DNA from: Olavius algarvensis spirochete endosymbiont
Lineage (GTDB): Bacteria; Spirochaetota; Spirochaetia; DSM-2461
Assembly: GCA_900608495.1 (NCBI GenBank)
Contig: UWYT01000252.1
Location: 1-64,000 of the forward strand
Reading direction: 5' to 3'
DNA: 64,000 nt
Part shown: positions 61,710 to 64,000 of the stretch, piece by piece
Position numbering within the stretch: the first letter of the stretch is position 1
Layout of the letters: every line of letters begins with the position of its first letter
Program-made: the position numbers and the translations under genes
The notes under the pieces: model-generated
What the model was told of the DNA's origin: nothing
The model's database searches: none
What the model saw: only the letters and a program-made list of their open reading frames with translations

Positions 61710-62845
61710 GCAGCTGTTTTGTTGTCAGATTTTAATAAATCTCGTACTACTTGGCGGTATTCGTTCATTCGCATCCGCGGAGAATAATAATCAAAATCAA
61801 CCGCATACTTAATCGGTTTTTTCATGATTGATTTTGCAACTTTGTCGACAAAATCAATCCGATCTTCCGCAAACTTAACAGGAAGTTCTCCAAATTCACC
61901 CGGCAATCCGGTGTAATAGGAAACTATCGGTAATTTAAAGTACATGAAATGCAAGAATTTAGAGGTTAAACCAAACCATTTCATTTTTTTTGTTCTTATG
62001 AATGGAAAAATTGCAACATCCGAATATTTCAGCATTGGCATGTAGACTTCCTTGCTTAGGAATTTTGCGTAGAAGAAATTGGGAAAAAAAATCAGAATTT
62101 GTCTCTGAAATGCATTCAGGCAGGGGCCTATTATATGGAAATCGACATCCCTCAGTCTTCTTAGCAGTAAAAAAAGAGTTTTCATATCCAAAGGATGTAG
62201 GCCAACATAGATAGCATTCAAACTACCCTCTCTGAACGGATTTTTAGCTGATATCTCATCGGGAAGTGCCATTCCATTCTCGATAATGGTAGTTCGATTC
62301 CAGCAATTCTTCGGAACATAGTTCTTGTATATGCTTTTTTTCAAAATAATTAACGATGAGATCCTAAAAACTTGATTTTCGAGTTCGCAATACCAACGTC
62401 CTCTGCCCAAAGCGAGATTCACAGAATCCGATTGACGATAAACTACTTTCGCAGTTTCTGGTATTTCGGGCAGCAACAATAGGGGTTTGCCACTCTCAAG
62501 TACTACAAAACTATATGAGGAGAGGTTGACCACATTGCCCAATGATCGGATGTTGATCAGGCGGATGATTTCAAACAAGCAGCGGGGAATCCACCACATA
62601 AACCTATCGACATATGGAAGCCATGTAAACGAAGGCCGCAAGCAACTAACCTTGATACCTGGCGGAGGGGGTATTTTGGGCGTGTAGAATGCTCGTGGAA
62701 AGTTCAGATGATCCACATCCCAACCCTCTCGTTCAAAGGCTTCTGTCAGCACATCCATACCCCTACTCGTTCGGGAGAATGGATATGAGGAGACAAGAAG
62801 AACTCGCCGTTTAGAATCCCCCAATTCTAATTTTTCTGACTGCAT
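61703..62845 (-). CDS. GT-B glycosyltransferase (GT4/GumK-like)
   Basis: A 380-residue protein with two Rossmann-like halves. It opens VLLVSSYPFSRTSRGMDVLTEAFEREGWDVDHL, and the C-terminal half has TIIENGMALP, LNAIYVGLHPLDMKTLFLLLRRL, HIIGPCLNAFQ and VAIFPFIRTKKMKWFGLTSKFLHFMYFKLPIVSYYTG, where a donor-binding loop is expected. The overall form resembles GumK-type glucuronosyltransferases more than standard GT4, but I cannot be sure. It overlaps the hydrolase gene upstream by 35 bases and the TagF-like gene downstream by seven. Confidence 0.75.
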   Translation of the reverse strand: MQSEKLELGDSKRRVLLVSSYPFSRTSRGMDVLTEAFEREGWDVDHLNFPRAFYTPKIPPPPGIKVSCLRPSFTWLPYVDRFMWWIPRCLFEIIRLINIRSLGNVVNLSSYSFVVLESGKPLLLLPEIPETAKVVYRQSDSVNLALGRGRWYCELENQVFRISSLIILKKSIYKNYVPKNCWNRTTIIENGMALPDEISAKNPFREGSLNAIYVGLHPLDMKTLFLLLRRLRDVDFHIIGPCLNAFQRQILIFFPNFFYAKFLSKEVYMPMLKYSDVAIFPFIRTKKMKWFGLTSKFLHFMYFKLPIVSYYTGLPGEFGELPVKFAEDRIDFVDKVAKSIMKKPIKYAVDFDYYSPRMRMNEYRQVVRDLLKSDNKTAAC

Positions 62846-64000
62846 CGTCCCCGCTAATAGTTATTTTGCTTTCCAGCGAAGTCGAGTGGTAGGAAAACAT
62901 GATAGGCTCTCTATCAAGTTGAATCGCTGCATTTTGCGACTCAACTTCACCGGTTACGACGTTCTGAATTATAACATCTGATTTGATATCGGACAGGTCC
63001 AGTTCTTGAATACCAATCTTCGACCAAAGAAAGAGTACCCGTTTCCCCTCGCTGTTCCCGTAGCTAAACGCATGGACGGTTTTATCTGTTGGAGATTCAA
63101 GAATTGTCAATTTCTCAATGTATTCCAGTCCTGTCAATGCGCTTGCAACCCGGCCCCAGGTTTCCAAGCCATTCTTAGGGATGTAATTTCCATCCGATTC
63201 CCTGTAAAGAAGGGCAAAGGAAGCATCTTCAAATCCTTTGGAATCCTTCTCGTTCTCCATTGTGGTATATAACTGAAACCAGGTTATTATCCTTGCTCCC
63301 GCGGCGGTTAATCTGATTAAGCTCTCGGCTATTTTGAGAGGGAGGGCTTCGACGGTAACTCTATAAGGATAAAGAGATTTTGTGGGATATCCCACCTCGG
63401 TTATCCAGAGTTCTTTGGAATCGTAACCCCTGTCATCCATGTCCTTTCTAACACCGGCAACCCATTTTGCCTGAGTCGGAATCCAGTATCCATAGGGATG
63501 GATTGAAAGAGCGTCAGCCCCTTCGAGTATGCCCGCATCAAGTAACTTTCTCGCATAGCTTCTTCCTCCAATCCATGGATTTAGCATGATGGAGCCAACC
63601 GCCACCGGTATTTCGGGTGCAATCGTTTTCAGATACGAAACGGTTTCACTGCATAACTCAAAAAACTCACTGTCGCTGCCGTCCCAGAATAAATTCATAT
63701 TGGGTTCATTCCATATCTCGAAACCCGCTATTAATTCCCCCCAGCGGTCATATACTTTTTCCACATATGTGAGAAATTCTGGGATATACTCGACGCTGAT
63801 ATAGCGTTTTCTGTTACCCTTGTGACGGACTTTTGGATGATCGTAGCTTAGCATCAAAATGATTCTGCGCTTGCTCTTTGCAGAACTGATAATTAACTGA
63901 TCGTAACGGCTGAAATCCCAATCGCCGTCAGCCCCCTCCAACAAGCTCCAGCTGACGCCCATGCGAACGTAGCCTGCGCCTAGTCTATTGAATATTTCCA
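62811..64000 (-). CDS. clan GH-A glycoside hydrolase (GH39/GH5-like), runs off the right edge
   Basis: At least 395 residues; the frame stays open to position 64000, where it reads EIFNRLGAGYVRMGVSW before the internal ATG at 63962, so the start lies outside the window. Typical (beta/alpha)8 features are seen: FEIWNEPNMNLFW (acid/base glutamate) and LWITEVGYPT (nucleophile glutamate), with ALSIHPYG between. The last 100 residues form a beta-sandwich. GH39 and related enzymes in polysaccharide clusters often trim or release glycan. It is the first gene seen of the minus-strand cluster. No signal peptide can be judged. Confidence 0.8.
   Translation of the reverse strand, partial: EIFNRLGAGYVRMGVSWSLLEGADGDWDFSRYDQLIISSAKSKRRIILMLSYDHPKVRHKGNRKRYISVEYIPEFLTYVEKVYDRWGELIAGFEIWNEPNMNLFWDGSDSEFFELCSETVSYLKTIAPEIPVAVGSIMLNPWIGGRSYARKLLDAGILEGADALSIHPYGYWIPTQAKWVAGVRKDMDDRGYDSKELWITEVGYPTKSLYPYRVTVEALPLKIAESLIRLTAAGARIITWFQLYTTMENEKDSKGFEDASFALLYRESDGNYIPKNGLETWGRVASALTGLEYIEKLTILESPTDKTVHAFSYGNSEGKRVLFLWSKIGIQELDLSDIKSDVIIQNVVTGEVESQNAAIQLDREPIMFSYHSTSLESKITISGDDAVRKIRIGGF

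Overview
The window looks like a chromosomal segment of a spirochaete (Spirochaetota, Treponema/Spirochaeta-like). The pointers are a FliG paralogue directly upstream of an unusually short alanyl-tRNA synthetase that lacks the C-terminal C-Ala domain (the fliG1-alaS arrangement I remember from Borrelia), a complete rnfCDGEAB set with an extra large membrane protein at its head, a PilZ protein, and many small translationally coupled gene pairs with GTG/TTG starts. The assignment is an inference; no rRNA is present to confirm it. I see no tRNA, rRNA, CRISPR array, insertion sequence or prophage gene.

Layout. 1-2182 (minus): a PilZ protein followed by the N-terminal part of ComEC, cut by the window edge. 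2224-3415 (plus): a CPBP protease and a TlpA-like thioredoxin. 3456-5787 (minus): an overlapping trio of an unknown secreted protein, an RlpA/SPOR protein and a TylF-type methyltransferase. 5877-23037 is one long plus-strand run: CapD-type sugar dehydratase, DegT aminotransferase, a three-subunit xanthine-dehydrogenase-like complex whose large subunit has lost the usual molybdopterin and catalytic motifs, dnaE, a YggT protein, recG, rsmD, a four-LysM amidase, hisZ-hisG-hisB and a small unknown gene. 23113-34848 (minus) is the Rnf operon followed by a GH57-like protein with a degenerate active site, fliG1 and alaS.

35034-43182 holds a P-loop ATPase fused to an Asp23/Gls24-like domain, pcnB-ugd (minus), hisS and a DEAH helicase. 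43395-64000 is a cell-surface biogenesis region: GtrA, AroB and a Wzi-like barrel on the minus strand; a one-POTRA barrel protein, a polyprenyl-phosphate sugar transferase and a GT4 on the plus strand; then a minus-strand polysaccharide cluster running from the right edge down to 50873. That cluster contains a clan GH-A hydrolase (cut by the edge), a glycosyltransferase, a TagF-like polymerase, a small LDPGTGS membrane protein, a YidC/Oxa1 paralogue, a nucleotidyltransferase-PLP enzyme fusion, a GT2 relic, a DUF6056/GtrC-like protein, a GtrB-like GT2, a GT39-like protein and a sulfatase-fold transferase. By eye the right-hand part is more AT-rich than the housekeeping section.

How it fits together: Ugd, CapD and DegT would make activated sugars; the polyprenyl-phosphate transferase starts a lipid-linked glycan; the GTs, GtrA/B/C-like set and the CDP-alcohol enzymes decorate it; the barrel proteins sit at the outer membrane. 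The points most worth a second look are the nucleotidyltransferase-PLP fusion in the YidC/LDPGTGS/TagF context, the xanthine-dehydrogenase-like complex with an eroded molybdenum site, the P-loop/Asp23 fusion, and paired compensating frameshifts in homopolymers inside the DUF6056 gene beside a decayed GT2.
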